From Cephalopachus bancanus (Eukaryota > Chordata > Mammalia > Primates > Tarsiidae): a DNA stretch of 64,000 nt. Below are positions 1 through 13,642 of this stretch, in pieces (positions within the stretch are counted from its first letter, which is position 1; the number at the start of each line of letters is the position of its first letter). The DNA lies in assembly GCA_027257055.1 (NCBI GenBank), contig JAPVLO010000138.1:5394001-5458000 (forward strand), read 5' to 3'. The translations under genes and the position numbers were made by a program. Below the pieces are notes generated by a model. That model was not told the DNA's origin. It searched no databases and saw nothing but the letters and a program-made list of their open reading frames with translations.

Positions 1-837
1 TTCTGATTTCAGTGCACTGATCTAGACAGTATTCTTGTCCCCCAAGGAAGAGTGCAAAAATCATAAATATTTGTTTATTTTTGATGCAGCACTCTTTACT
101 AAATATCCATAATGCAAAGATTCACTGGGAGTAGTCGTTAAAAATACCACTTTCTGGGGTTTTCTCTGAAAATTCAGATTTACTGGGATTGAGTTGGGGC
201 ATTGGGTGCACATTAGAAATCCTCCTTTAGATATCCCAATGGCTGAAGCACACCCAGTCCAATTAAATAATAATTTCTAAATGAGATCCAAGTGTCAGCA
301 TGAGTCGTTAGGGGACTACCTTATGGAAGGTTGCAACGTCCAATCAAGTGGTTTCAGAGAATGTGAAAAGATTTGAAAATAAAAACCAGGAAGATAAACA
401 GAAGAGGAAAAAAATGCATCATTTTCAAGGTGCTAACATTCCTATGGGCTGGGCTTCTTGTTCTTGTTCACTGAGAGAACATACCAAAAGATGTATTGAG
501 TTAGGAATCTAAGGCAATGATTTTAAAATGTAAGCATGCAACAGTTATATGAACGGCTAGTTAACACAGTTTGGTGGGCTCTGTCTTCCAATTTTCCGAC
601 CAGGGGGCTTGGGGTGGGACCCAATATTCAAATTTCTGATAAGTTCCAGGTACAGCTGATGCTGCTGGCCCAGAGAACACACTCTGAGAAAAATCTTCTA
701 ATAGAAGGTACAATGATGAGCTCTATGGAGTGGGAGCGTGATGGGACCATGTTAGATCAAGCCTAGAACTGGATAAGAGGTTTGTCTGATAGAACATCTC
801 CTAGATTCGACTGCAATAAACGTAGCTAACCCTTAGA
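1..837. other. unique non-coding stretch
   Basis: AT-rich sequence in which I recognise no gene or repeat family. The longest frame here, 76 codons near 536-766, shows no domain and is what chance would give. Confidence 0.5.
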
Positions 838-1078
838 GAGTGATTACTATGTGCCGGGTCTTGCTCCCAGAATTTCATATAAAGTCATTTAATCCTTACA
901 ATAATCCTTCATAACAGATAGGCTATTATTGCTTCTATTTTACAACCCTGGAAGTTGAGGCAAGGGAGGGTTGAGGAACTTGTTCAAGGTCATACAGTGA
1001 GTCAGTTGCAGAGCTGGAATTGTAATCCAGGTGGTTTGGCTCCAGGGTCTATGCCGTTAACTACTGTTATCCTGGAGA
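838..1078 (-). repeat. MIR SINE, antisense
   Basis: Read on the plus strand, this is the reverse complement of a MIR. It has the ACTATGTGCCGGGTCTTG start, CATTTAATCCTTACAATAAT, a fairly well-kept core around GAACTTGTTCAAGGTCATAC, and ends near GGCTCCAGGGTCTATGCCG, the tRNA-derived head in reverse. It is an old mammal-wide tRNA-derived SINE, long inactive. Confidence 0.85.
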
Positions 1079-1924
1079 AGATAAAGATGGATATGATTTG
1101 TTCAAAGAATAGATATTTGTAGCAGACCTAGAACATTCTTGCTTTGTTTCTTTCACCATTCATAGGGAAATCTAGAGAAATAAGTGAGGAAATAAATACC
1201 CAGGCCAGAAATCAAAGTGAAAGTAAAAGGAAAGAATATAGCCAGATCCAGAAACAGCGTTATATACATGAGAGGAGGAAGAGGACCCATTTAAGAAGGA
1301 GTTCAAATGTTGTAGTCCAGTTGTGCCTTCCTGAAAGAGTGTAGAAATAGTAAAGGTACATAAACCACTGGGGACATATCCACAACAGCAGAAAAAAGAT
1401 ATAGCAGCAAAAATTGTAGCAGAAGTTGCAACACTCTCTAAAACAGTTGATCTCCTGAAAATAGTGATGGCTACCATAGACTGGGAAAGACAAGGAGAAG
1501 AAGAGGATGAAGAAACGTTGATTGAATAGGTATGAAAGTCCAGTTAGGTAGAAGGAGCAAGCTCTATTGCTTAATAGCAAAGTAGGGTGACAAGAGTAAA
1601 TAATAGCTTATCATATATCTCAAAATAGCTTAAAGAGAAGATTTGGAATGTTTCCAACATAAATGAATAATACATATTTGAGTGGATGGATGTCCTAATT
1701 AGCCTGATTAGATCATTATACATTACATGCATATATCAAATATCCCATGTATGTCATAAATATACATAATTATGTATCAATAAGACATTTAGCATAGACA
1801 CATGCTATTCAAGGGCTGAAGCATGTATACACTGAGGAACAGCCATATCTGGAGAGGTATTGGCTTTTGTTAGGCCACTGAGAGTGTAGGCTTTGTCAAC
1901 ACTTACTGCAGCTTTATTCATCTG
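1079..1924. other. unassigned non-coding stretch
   Basis: No repeat or gene recognised. The part from 1144 to 1560 is purine-rich with overlapping 66- to 106-codon frames on both strands, none showing a conserved motif. It could be an old retroelement or pseudogene remnant, but I cannot name one. Confidence 0.4.
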
Positions 1925-2146
1925 TAAGACCCGCCTGGGCAGCGAGACCTCATCTCTACAATAAATCACAAAATCAGCCGGGCGTGGTAGTACATGCCTG
2001 TAATTCCAGCTACTTGGAAGGCTGAGGCGGAAGGATCCCCAGAGCCCAGCAGGTTGAGGCTGCGGTGGCCAGGAGTGGCCACTGCACTTCAGTCTGGGTG
2101 ACAGAGTGAGACTCCAACTCAAAAAAAAAAAAAAAAAAAAAAAAAA
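1925..2146 (+). repeat. Alu, 5' truncated, lineage-specific type
   Basis: Starts inside the left monomer at AGACCCGCCTGGGCAGCGAG. It runs through the CTCTACAATAAATCA linker and a full right monomer to GAGACTCCAACTC and a 26-base A-tail. It carries the short right-arm form, GGCCACTGCA. The truncated 5' end is consistent with incomplete target-primed reverse transcription. Confidence 0.9.
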
Positions 2147-2184
2147 GAAAGATTTTTAGTCCCTAAAATTTTTTCGCATTTAAT

Positions 2185-2500
2185 AAGTTTTCCATTTAAC
2201 CATCAAATATTTATCTACTATATGCTAAACATCTAGGCATTAAAGACTTGGCAGTGAATACACGAGAAAACGTTCCTGTTGGGATGGTACTTACGTTCTG
2301 GTGAGGGGATTAATAACAAACAGACAAAGTAAATGTAATACATGCACTTTGTTAGGTACTGATAGAATTTTTGGGGGAAACATTAAGCAGCGTAACGAAG
2401 AAAGCATGATGGGAATGGTGGAGGTGTGTGGACAGGTGGATATGAACAAAACTGAACAAAAAATGTGATAATTGAACACACATTTCATAGAAATGGAGTG
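2185..2500 (+). repeat. ancient interspersed repeat, unnamed family
   Basis: Contains the layout of a common old mammalian repeat: an ATATTTATCTACTATATGCTAA start, then 'gcagtgaatacacgagaaaac', 'gttcctgttgggatggtacttacgttct', and further down 'gataatt'-type purine-rich sequence. Similar arrangements occur at 50320-50460 and 54255-54660. I remember the consensus but not the family name, and divergence is high. Confidence 0.45.
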
Positions 2501-4002
2501 TGAGGAAAAAAAGATAATATGAGGCCCCAGGACCCTAAAACAAGCCACTTGCTTGCACAACATGAAGCACAGGTGCCCATGTCATGCATGGATGGGTCCT
2601 ATGATGTTACAGTCCCCTGGCACCAGACAAGACCAAGGTCAACAGGAAAGACGTCAAACAAACATAGTTGCAGGCAGAATTTCCTGGAGATGGAGTCCAC
2701 CTCCCCTACAGTGGGAAGTGGATAACAGGGGTTTCTTGCCAATGTAATTCCTGTGAGCTATGAATGGATGTTAACTGGGATAAATATATACGCATTTTTA
2801 TTCCATGTTTTGATTGTCCTGCAAGAGAAAGAGTAGTGGAGAATAAAAGTAAAATTTTTGACTAAAAAATTCTTTATCAGTTTGAACCACCAAGACATGT
2901 TTCTTTTGATCACCACATTTTACTGCTAACAATGTCTAAGAAAGAGCTAGAAAATAAAACATGACATGTTACACATCACGTTTTTCATGGCTTTCTGCGC
3001 TGTGTTTGCATTAAAAATTGGAATGAGAAATTAAAGCATTTCTTAATTTCTTATCTAAAATAGGTGTGGGAAAAAGTTTTGAAAGCCTAGTTTAGTCAAT
3101 TAAATAGGCTGAATATGAAAGAGTCAAGCGAGGAATTACATATTTTTGGTTTGTTTGTTTTGTCTGATCTACTTGTCCTGGGCCAGGATCAGATTTGCCC
3201 ATGCCAGTAGAGGAAGATATCATTGCAAGCACGAGGCATGCTAGGCCAGCTATGAACTTTGGGTATATTCTAAAAGTACTCTGGAGTGAGTCAGAACTTC
3301 ATGCCATAAAACCAAATTAGGGCTAAGTGTGAATGTAGCCCCTTGAGTAAACTGTAGAGATAGTATCTGTGGTCCTTTACCCAAAATACTCTAGGATTAA
3401 TTTTCCTGGGCAGGAAGCATAAGCAAGATGGCGGGAAGTCCATTGTGACTCTTTGTTTTATGGGTAAGCGCAAGATTCCAGCTACAGAACCATACAGTGT
3501 GGGAAAAGAGATGGCAGAAAACAGATGCTATATAGAAAGGTGGAGAGAGTGGCAAATGGAAAGGGGTCCCAGGAAAAGATGAAATTAGACTGTTACCAAG
3601 AGAGAGATTCAGAGTAGAAATTAATTCTCTGAGGCATCCCTCTCAGATCTCATGATGATTAATCTCTGAGGTTGGGAAAGCTGCTTGAACTGTTTCATGC
3701 AGCGTAGGGAAACAGATGCTTGCTGAGCTAAGAGTTCTTTCTAAAAAGGACTTCATAATTTGCATAAAAGAAATGATACAATTCTCTCTGTTGAATCAAC
3801 TCTACCTGAAAGCTAACTACTGCTACAGTTTGGCTCACATTTTGTAGTCTTCATTTACCACTTTGGTTTTTTCAGGTTTCTGGAAAGAAATACTACAGTG
3901 AATTATTAAGGGAAAAAGCTACTCAAGTCTAAATACATTTCAAATGAAGAATATCATACAGATTAAATTCTTTGGCCACAATGGATTTAAATTAGAAATG
4001 AA
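2501..4002. other. unique non-coding stretch
   Basis: No gene or repeat recognised. Small frames of 60 to 68 codons near 2519-2725 and 3291-3473 have no recognisable domain. The last nine bases, AGAAATGAA at 3994-4002, are the left target-site copy of the next Alu. Confidence 0.5.
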
Positions 4003-4311
4003 GAGCCGGGCTCGGTGGCTCAGCCTGTAATCCCGCGCCTTTGGGAGGCTGAGGTGAGTGGATTGCCTGAGCCTGAGGGTTCGAGACCCGCCTGGGCAGC
4101 GAGACCTCATCTCTACAATAAATCAAAAAATCAGCCGGGCGTGGTAGCGCGCGCCTGTAATTCCGGCTACTCGGAAGGCTGAGGCGGAAGGATCATCGGA
4201 GCCCAGCGGGTCGAGGCTGCGGTGGCCGGGAGCGGCCACTGCACTCCAGTCTGGGCGACAGAGTGAGACTCCAACTCAAAAAAAAAAAATAAATAAATAA
4301 ATGAATAAATA
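4003..4311 (+). repeat. full-length Alu, lineage-specific type
   Basis: A complete dimer from GCCGGGCTCGGTGGCTCAG to GAGACTCCAACTC, with a tail of A's and AAAT units. It is flanked by AGAAATGAA at 3994-4002 and 4312-4320, the target-site duplication. Many CpG sites survive (CGCGCCT, GCGCGCGCC, GGGTCGAGG), which points to a fairly young copy. It carries the right-arm hairpin GCGGTGGCCG-GGAG-CGGCCACTGC. Confidence 0.95.
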
Positions 4312-4529
4312 AGAAATGAACAGCAACAGCAAAAATAACTGAGACCCCCTCAAGTATGTGGAAGGCCAACAACAGTGTGATGGCCCCAACACCGTTGGCC
4401 TCCAGGAGCCAGGAGTTCTACAGGATTTTAGGAGCATTCTGAAACTAGGACAAGCTGACCACAAAGGCCCGTCGTTATAGTTAAAACAACCTGCTAACTT
4501 CTATTTCTGGCCAGATTTGAATAACTGTA

Positions 4530-4697
4530 CCACACTTTCTTTCCACCATAAACAGCTAGACAACCAGACAAAATATGTAAAACAGGTGTTTTCAGACATT
4601 GGACAGACGGCAGCACAGTACTGTTATACAAAAATAGAGGAAAAATAAGCAAGATAAACTTTTTGATTTCCTGCCTGGAGGCACTTTCTGGAAAGTG

Positions 4698-4747
<50 letters not shown>

Positions 4748-5655
4748 TGGTGGTGGTGTGGTAGTGGTGGTGGGAGGTGGCTGTGGGATTCAAGCAGAAT
4801 GTATGTGCTTGCTGAGAACTGAGAAGACTGAGACGGAGCTCAGATGACTGAACTGAATAGAAATTGTGGGGCAGAATACCGGAGAAGAGGGAGCAATGTG
4901 GAGAAGATTCTTCTCAAATCTAGAATGCTTATCTGAACATGCCTAAGTGAAACTGTATGAGGTCAAGCAAAAACTACTGGTGAGTTGTCGTTAGAATAAG
5001 TCCCCTAATTTACACAGGTCTAAGAGATGTTCCAGTTATGACCAGCCAAGTTGGAGACACCTAAATGAACATCTAAGGTATTGAATTAAGATCTAGAAGA
5101 GTCAAACCTCACTTGTAGTGATAAAGCCTAGAGAAAAAGTACACTGGACTTGTCCTAGAAGCTTAGAAATAAGCCTCTGAAGAATAAACCTGAAATTCAG
5201 GCTGTTTGCCTGCCTGCCTACAAAGTTCGACACGCCTTTAAGAGATCAAGACCCAGAATGAAGACGAGAACGATTCTGTCTCATCGGAAACCAACAAGCC
5301 AGAAAAGAATAGAATAACATTTAAAAAGGAGTGGGGGTTGTAGGTAGGGGAAAGTAAAACACCGTCAACCGAAAAATCCATATCCAGTAAAAACGCCCTT
5401 CATAAATGAAAGCAAAATAAAAACATTTTCAGACAAACACAAGGTTAAAGATTTTATTATGAGAAGATGACAAGAATGTTAAGGGAGATTCCTCAGGCAA
5501 AAGCAAAATGATGCCAGATCGACACTCAGACCTACACAAAGGAATGAAGAGTGCCAGCCATTGTAAATATGTGCCTAACTATACATAACACAAGTGTTTT
5601 CTACTTTAAAGTGACTCTTTAAAAGATAATCCACTTTTTAAATAAAATAAGGGTA
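4530..5655 (+). repeat. L1M LINE fragment, sense, late ORF2 and 3' region
   Basis: Parts of the sequence read like the well-known mammalian L1 segment: 'aaaatccatatccagtaaaa', 'aaaacattttcagacaaacac' and 'ggcaaaagcaaaatgatgccag', then 'aaaggaatgaagagtgccag'. It is on the plus strand and has no open frame. A TG microsatellite sits inside it. The 5' border is uncertain. Confidence 0.75.
4699..4775 (+). repeat. (TG)n and (GGT)n microsatellite
   Basis: About 24 uninterrupted TG units followed by TGGTGG-type units. The length suggests a polymorphic locus. The 99-codon minus-strand frame across it (a His-Thr run) is an artefact of the repeat. Confidence 0.98.
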
Positions 5656-5875
5656 TTATCAATAACTGACAACAACCATGAGAAAAAATTTGCTATACTC
5701 ATACCTGACAAAAGAAATTCTAGATTTTAGGTGTCTTCAATTTCTGTGATACTTAAAACTTTGAACAATAATTTCTCTACAGGTGCATGATAAGATAGAT
5801 GGGCTTATAATCAAATGTGAGGAGTTCTGTGTTATTGGTATGTTTGTTATTTGTCTTTAAGTATCGTTTAATCCA

Positions 5876-6058
5876 GAGTTTGGCAATTTTTTTCTCTCTC
5901 ATGGACCAGATAGTAGTATTTTAGTCTTGAAGAACATGCATTCTTGATTATGTCTACTTAAATCTGTCATTTTAATGAGGTCATAGACAATATGTAAATA
6001 AACAGCTGGATTAGGCCTATGGGGCTGTAGTTTGTCAATTTCTCAATCTCATTATAAA
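5876..6058 (+). repeat. hAT-Charlie non-autonomous element, partial
   Basis: It matches a common DNA-transposon relic pattern: 'gtttggcaatttttttctc', 'ggaccagatagtagtatttta', 'gtcatagacaatatgtaaat', and ends with 'ggggctgtagtttgtcaat'. Two relatives in the opposite orientation lie at 33784-34013 and 49515-49718. MER58-like is my best name for the family. Confidence 0.65.
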
Positions 6059-6059
6059 T

Positions 6060-6114
6060 GAGAACCCCAGGGGTGTTGGTGTTGGTGAACTCTAGGGTGA
6101 GAGTATGTATGTGA
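6060..6114 (+). repeat. short direct repeat, copy A
   Basis: Starts GAGAACCCCAG, then GTTGGTGTTGGTGAACTCT and GGGTGAGAGTA. It matches 6484-6539 at about 88% with one single-base indel. Confidence 0.85.
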
Positions 6115-6483
6115 TGATTTTTATTAGGCAAAAAAGTTGGGCATAAGGGAGCTGAAAAATCAAAGAGAGAATTAACTTTCTTTAAATATTTCATAAATGG
6201 CTATTTTATATATCTTATATTTACAACGTCTGAAATCATTGGAGGGTTCTAAAACTGTCATTTTTATTGTTTCTTCTGACTTTTATTCTTCGTGGCCTCT
6301 TTTCTCATGTATTTGGTCAATTTTGATTGTGAACTGCACTCACTATGTAGTCATTTGGGTCTAGATTGACAGTATACTTTCAATGAGAATTTGAATTTGT
6401 GGTTTTTGCTGGATACCGGAATGTGTAAAGAATCTGAGTACATTTCAATTTTTTCAGTTTGAATTTTTTCCAGCTGCGTGTTG

Positions 6484-6539
6484 GAGAACCCCAGACGTTG
6501 TTGGTGTTGGTGAACTCTGGGGTGAGAGTACGTATATGA
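6484..6539 (+). repeat. short direct repeat, copy B
   Basis: Second copy of the segment at 6060-6114, 424 bases downstream. The sequence around it does not clearly align, so this is either a small local duplication or two fragments of one unrecognised repeat. Confidence 0.85.
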
Positions 6540-8386
<1,847 letters not shown>

Positions 8387-8587
8387 AACTTATGTGTGAC
8401 AAATACCAGGACAAAATATGCTCATCGCTAAATCCCAAAATGCTACTACCTGAAACCTACAGGTAAGTGTGAACAACACGTTTTCCCTCCTGGATTAGAT
8501 GATAAAAACAAGTTTAAGATGCTAATTATCCATGTTAACACCATGCTTTCTTCAGTAAAAATGTGCCATCTACAACTTGTGAAAGAT

Positions 8588-8876
<289 letters not shown>

Positions 8877-9189
8877 CAAAGAGCTTATAGTAGGGTTTAA
8901 TAAAACTCAATAATTATTATTAAATAAGATTAAATATTTTAATATACATTTCAAAAATCTTGAAAAAACTAGAAACTTTATGCTGACTGTTATGCAGCCA
9001 TCAGGTGGTGGCCTTTGTGAATATCTTAATTTGTTTAGTATATGGGATTGCCTTTATTAGTATCTAAAAAACTTCAACCAACTTTTCTTTATTGAGAATG
9101 TTTATGTAGTGTCTTGCACAAATGAGTATGCTTGACCGCCATCATATCCCATCTTGTAAATAATAAATTTGGTTTTAAAAACAAAAATA
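8877..9189. other. unique AT-rich spacer
   Basis: Nothing recognised between two Alus. Confidence 0.5.
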
Positions 9190-9502
9190 GGCCAGGCACA
9201 GTGCCTCAAGTCTGTAAACCCAGTACTTTGGGAGGCCGAGATGAGAAGATTGCTTGAGCCCATGGGTTCGAGACCAGCCTGGGCAATATGGTGAGACCTC
9301 GTGTTTACAATAAATCACAAAATTAGCCAGATGTGGTAGCACACGCCTGTAGTTCCAACTCCTTGGAAGGCTGAGGCAGAAGGATCGCCTGAGCCTAGCA
9401 GGTCAACGCTGGGGTGACCGGGAGCGTGTCACTGCACTCCAAGTCTGGGCAACAGAGTGAGACTCCAACTCTAGCAAACAAACAAACAAAACACAAAAAT
9501 AA
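9190..9502 (+). repeat. Alu, sense, lineage-specific type, long-arm form
   Basis: GGCCAGGCACAGTGCCTCAA through the TTTACAATAAATCAC linker to GAGACTCCAACTC, followed by a CAAA-rich tail. The right arm reads GGGGTGACCGGGAGCGTGTC, the form lacking the extended hairpin. Confidence 0.92.
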
Positions 9503-9953
9503 TGCACATGAGTCGTGGCTGGTGTGGAGAACAGACATTCTTGCTTCCTATGCCTGTGGGTCTGGGCTGAAGAGGGAGGTGGTCTTTCTTCTGTCGGCAC
9601 CCTCTTGATTCTCTCCTTGCTCAAGACCCGTTGAGCCTGCATTGGTCTTTCGACATCACGCTCTTTCAGCACTTGTGGGTGTTCTCCAGCGTGGTTTCCA
9701 CAGTGTTCTTGCCTCCTGTAGTTACTAGGACACTGCGAATTACGTATTACACACATGGCATGTATCGTATCTTTATTGGAGGGGAAACGAAGTTACTCGA
9801 GGGACATTGGTCTCTGCAGAGTCATTTTTTAGGGCTTTATTTCAGTTTGCTCCAGGCGTCTATCTATGGATTTTTGCTGGGAAGAAAGGCATGCTTACCC
9901 TTGGGAAAATGCCATTCTTCAAATCTCCGACCCTGGAGGGCTTGTGCCCTACA
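9503..9953 (-). mobile_element. possible solo LTR of a class II endogenous retrovirus
   Basis: Read on the minus strand, the segment begins TGTAGGGCACAAGCCCTCC and ends in TGCA. It has two AATAAA signals (TTTATT at 9769-9774 and at 9838-9843 on the plus strand) and more CpG than its surroundings. The bases flanking it are ATAA on both sides (9499-9502 and 9954-9957). The start resembles HML/MER9-type LTRs as I remember them. A 108-codon plus-strand frame overlaps it, but I see no protein family in it. The borders and the class are unsure: class II elements usually make 6-bp target duplications, not 4. Confidence 0.45.
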
Positions 9954-10200
9954 ATAAGCATGCAACCTCAAGGACAGCCTCTGCAGCTATAACTGTCAGT
10001 TTGCTCTTTCATTCCTGCTTTATATGTGTTCTAGAATACACATATGCATGTCAGATGCAGCCATGTAGTTGTACCTTCAATTTTTAGATTTTATCCAATG
10101 AGTAGCCTTTGGAAAGTCATACAGGCCTCCAGTGTAGACAATGGCCCAGAACTCCTGCTTAAAAATATTTTAACATATGTAGTTAAATATTATATAATCC

Positions 10201-10505
10201 TGCTGGACCTGGGGGGCTCACTCCTGTAATCCCAGCACCTTGGGAGGCAGAGACAAGAGGATTGCCTGAGCTCAGGGGTTTGAGATCAGCCTGGACAACT
10301 TGGTGAGACCGCATCTCTAAAAATAAATAAAAAAAATTAGCCAGGTGTGGTGGCACACACCTGTGGTTCCAGCTACTTGGAATGACGAGGTGGAAGGATT
10401 GCCTGAGCCCGGCAGGTCAAGGCTGCAGTGGCTGTGAGTGTGCCCACAGAGTAAGACTCCAAAAAAAAAAAGTAAGACTCCAAAAAAAAAAAAAAAAAAA
10501 AAAAT
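10201..10505 (+). repeat. Alu, sense, with duplicated 3' end
   Basis: A dimer from CTGGACCTGGGGGGCTCACT. The usual ACTGCACTCCAGTCTGGG segment before the 3' end is missing. The 3' end AGTAAGACTCC plus A-run occurs twice, at 10450-10460 and 10471-10481. Confidence 0.88.
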
Positions 10506-13104
10506 TTAAAATTAAACAAGTAAATATTATATAATTCTAGTTATAACCATGTCTCAGATTGTTTTTCTCATCTCTTTTCTAGCATCCAAATACATAGAAA
10601 AAAGGAGCAGTGTATGAATTGAAAGATAACTACATTTTTGTCTAGCATATTTTGTTCAAAATTCAAAATTGTAATCAAAAGAGCTAAAAAAGGCTATATG
10701 TGCTTTTTCTGTTGAAATAATATTTTGAAAATAAAACTGGAACATTTTATTTTAGTTTTCATTTTCCTTATACAATGGTATTCTCCAAGTCCATAAGTGA
10801 CTTAGTATATTTGTCTCCTAGTGACTTCACATGAATAACTCACGAAATTAGTCTATTTTCTGTCACAAGTGTGTGACATCAGTGTATAAGAATACAAAAA
10901 CAAATCACCTCTCACAGCAGTACACACAGTAAAGATACTGTGTGTAGCTTTTGAAAACAAAGGCTCTGTCTAGATCTGCTTATAAGAAATAGACATGAAC
11001 ACTCGAGAATCATCAAAAATGCATTTTTGTAGAAAATGATTACCAAACTCTGTCATTCCAACTAGTGTTTTCGATCAGCTTTATGTAACTAAAACCCCAC
11101 CCACCTGACTGAAATCACACCAGTGGTAATGGAAGGAAAGAGAGGCAAGCTACATCACCAGCATCAGCTCCAGGAAGGTCAAGAGCCCAACCTTGGGGAG
11201 ACAGGAGGGGGCCTTCATAACTTAAGAGACTCAAGAAGACGCCCAAGTTGCCTGACGGCCCTAACTGTGATGAAAATCACCCACGGAAGTGGGTATTATT
11301 GTAAATCTTTGTCTACATGACAGATTTACATCTCCTTACCTCCATAAAATTCACCGTTAATGGCACAACACCTATTAAGCGGAGATATTTCTAGGGGTAG
11401 TACGTCATGGTATTTTCCTGTACCGTTTACATTATTCTTGGCATTTCACTGCCTGTCTCATGAGATGGCCAAGAAGGAAAATATAGTAACTTGCACTCAC
11501 TGCTCAAGGACAAAATGCCACATCTTACCAGAGGAAACCTTCAGAAAGTGAAAAGCAGATATTGAGAATCATAATGTTGAAAAATGTGGGCTAGGAGAAG
11601 TCTGAACGCTGAGGGGACAAATATTTTGTTTCGTGGAATATAATTTTCATACTTGATTGAATCCCCAGTTTTTAGGGTTTCTTCAAAGAGGGGAGAATAA
11701 ACATTTTCAAAAGCTCATTCTTAGAGCTAGGTGCATACAGGGGAGAAAAATATGCTCTTTGACATAAACACAGTCTTAGAGCTTATGCTTCCACTGTGCT
11801 TGTATAGGGAGACTCTAGGGCCTCAAAAACATTTGAGTAGAACTTTCTGACAACACAAGCTGAGCAGCCTTGTGTAACAAAAGCAATTAAAACGTCCAGG
11901 CAATCCCTCGAGATATGTCAGCACACTGAGAACCTGGAATACTGAATAACTTCATTCGTATTCACATATAGTCGGAAAGAAAAAATAATTTCAACTCTTA
12001 CCATAAGCTCTTTTTATTTTCTCTTTTAAGGGAAGCAAACAACAGGTATGAGCATCTATTAAACTTTTGGACTCATTGTTATGGAGTTGTTGGCCATATT
12101 TTAGGGTAGTAAATTCTACAGGCTAATGTCACCGCATCTTATGTAGGCCAAAAATATACTTTAAAAGCCAGGTGGTAGCATTCCCCAACTGAAAGGGATG
12201 GACAACATTTTTCTCATTCAAGTTTCTGATTTTATATAAAAGGAAACTGACAAACGAGTTATCAGAGGTCGTATTGTCAGCTCCTGGGAGAACCTGGACT
12301 TGAGAAACAGATACTCTTTTTTTCACTCCAAAGAACCTTCTCCAGATCCCAGATAAGGTACAACCAGGTTTTCTTCTCCTGGAGCTAGCTATGGGTAAAG
12401 TTGCAGTGTAGAAAATGTTGCTTGGCTTTTGTTCCTTTTCGCTTTGGCAAACAAGAAGCAGAGAAGATGAGTTATTGAAGCTTTAAGAGGATTTTTAGAA
12501 AGAGAAGTTATATTTCTTTTGTGTGTAGCGTATACTGCCATTTGATCCATTTCTCTACTTGGAGCAACATCCCTTTCATTTTAGATTAGCAATAAAGGGC
12601 TCTGTAGGAAAGCCTCATGTGTAACAATAGGGTCATTACACAACGCTTGGATGTATGGTGTTTATTGGTGCTGCAAACTATTAGAAATAGCCATATAGAT
12701 CATGTGGAAGAGCCCTCTTAGAATGGCTAGTAATGGTTTCACATAATAGGGGCTCAGAAAATATTTATTTGATTTGCTTCTTTTGTAGGTAATCTTTGTG
12801 AATCTATATCTACGATAATACAGTCTGGAACAGTAACAGCTTGAAAAAATTAATACACTGAAATGCTCAACATGTGTCATTTGCTTATAGGTTTTTATAT
12901 AAAAGGGTTTTCTTGAGGCTGTGCTGCATGGTTTTACAATCACCACCAAGCAGAGAAGAAAAGTTCCCATAATCTCAACTATTAGCAATTAACGTGTGCT
13001 TCCTTTCACTTACAGGGAAAGCACAAGAGCATTCTGGTTAGTCTACTGTCTACAAGACAACTTCCCAGCTGCCAGCTAAGTCACCCTTTGGTTCTGGTGG
13101 GTGG
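10506..13104. other. long stretch without a recognised gene or repeat
   Basis: 2.6 kb with no confident feature. 11100-11560 is less AT-rich than its surroundings and has two 63- to 65-codon frames without known motifs; it could be an old LTR or a conserved non-coding element. Around 12745-12780 the phrase GGGGCTCAGAAAATATTTAT resembles the tail of an L2 or MIR element. Confidence 0.4.
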
Positions 13105-13270
13105 AATGCTACTGATGTGGACTGAATGTCTGTGTCCCCCCAATTCATATGCAGAAGCCCTAACTCCTAATATGTTCCTTTATTTGGACATAGGACCTTT
13201 AGGAAGTAAAGTTAAATGAGATCATAAGGTTGAACACTGATCCAATAGAAATAGCATCCTTATAAGACAA
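13105..13270 (+). mobile_element. MLT1 (ERVL-MaLR) LTR, 5' part
   Basis: The MLT1 beginning is recognisable: GTGGACTGAATGTCTGTGTC, ATTCATATGCAGAAGCCCTA, ATTTGGACATAGGACCTTT and CATCCTTATAAGACAAGAA. The LTR is interrupted by an L1 tail and resumes at about 13643. Confidence 0.85.
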
Positions 13271-13642
13271 GAACACTATTCAGCTGTTTTTATAAATTGA
13301 AAAGTGTAATCATGTTTTTTGTAGCACACGCATGGAACTGGAGGCTGTTATTATAAGTGAAACAACTCAGACACAGAAAGACAAATAGCACGTGTTCTCA
13401 CTTACAAATAGGAGCTAAGTATTGTGTACACGTGGAGGTAGAGTGTGGAATGATAGACAACGGAGACTCGGAAGGGTGAGAGGGTGGGATGGAGGAATAG
13501 GCTGGGATTTACTTAATGGGTATGATGCAAATTATTTGGGTGATGAAAAACCTAAAGACCTCACTTCACTACTATACGATCTATGCATGCAACAATAGTA
13601 CACTTATACCCCAATAGCTTTATACAAATAGAGATTTTTTTT
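13271..13642 (+). mobile_element. L1 3' end inserted in an MLT1 LTR
   Basis: A typical 5'-truncated L1 tail: TATTCAGCTGTTTTTATAAA, 'tggaactggaggctgttatta', 'gtgttctcacttacaaatagg', 'gattacttaatgggtatgat'-like sequence, and 'cacttataccccaatag'. It lies on the plus strand and splits the LTR exactly where MLT1 should read TTATAAGAAGAGGAAGAGAC. A-rich AAGAA sequence on both sides is a probable target duplication. Confidence 0.85.

Noticed and set aside
4494..4793. His/Thr-rich minus-strand frame
   Set aside because: It is a translation of the TG microsatellite.
9403..9756. 117-codon minus-strand frame as a gene
   Set aside because: Its 3' part is reversed Alu and its 5' part probable LTR; a chimera of repeats.
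9631..9957. 108-codon plus-strand frame as a gene
   Set aside because: It overlaps a probable LTR on the other strand; no domain, and other frames are open over the same DNA.
12662..12988. 108-codon minus-strand frame
   Set aside because: No domain, no conserved motif, no supporting splice or promoter pattern; chance in AT-rich DNA.
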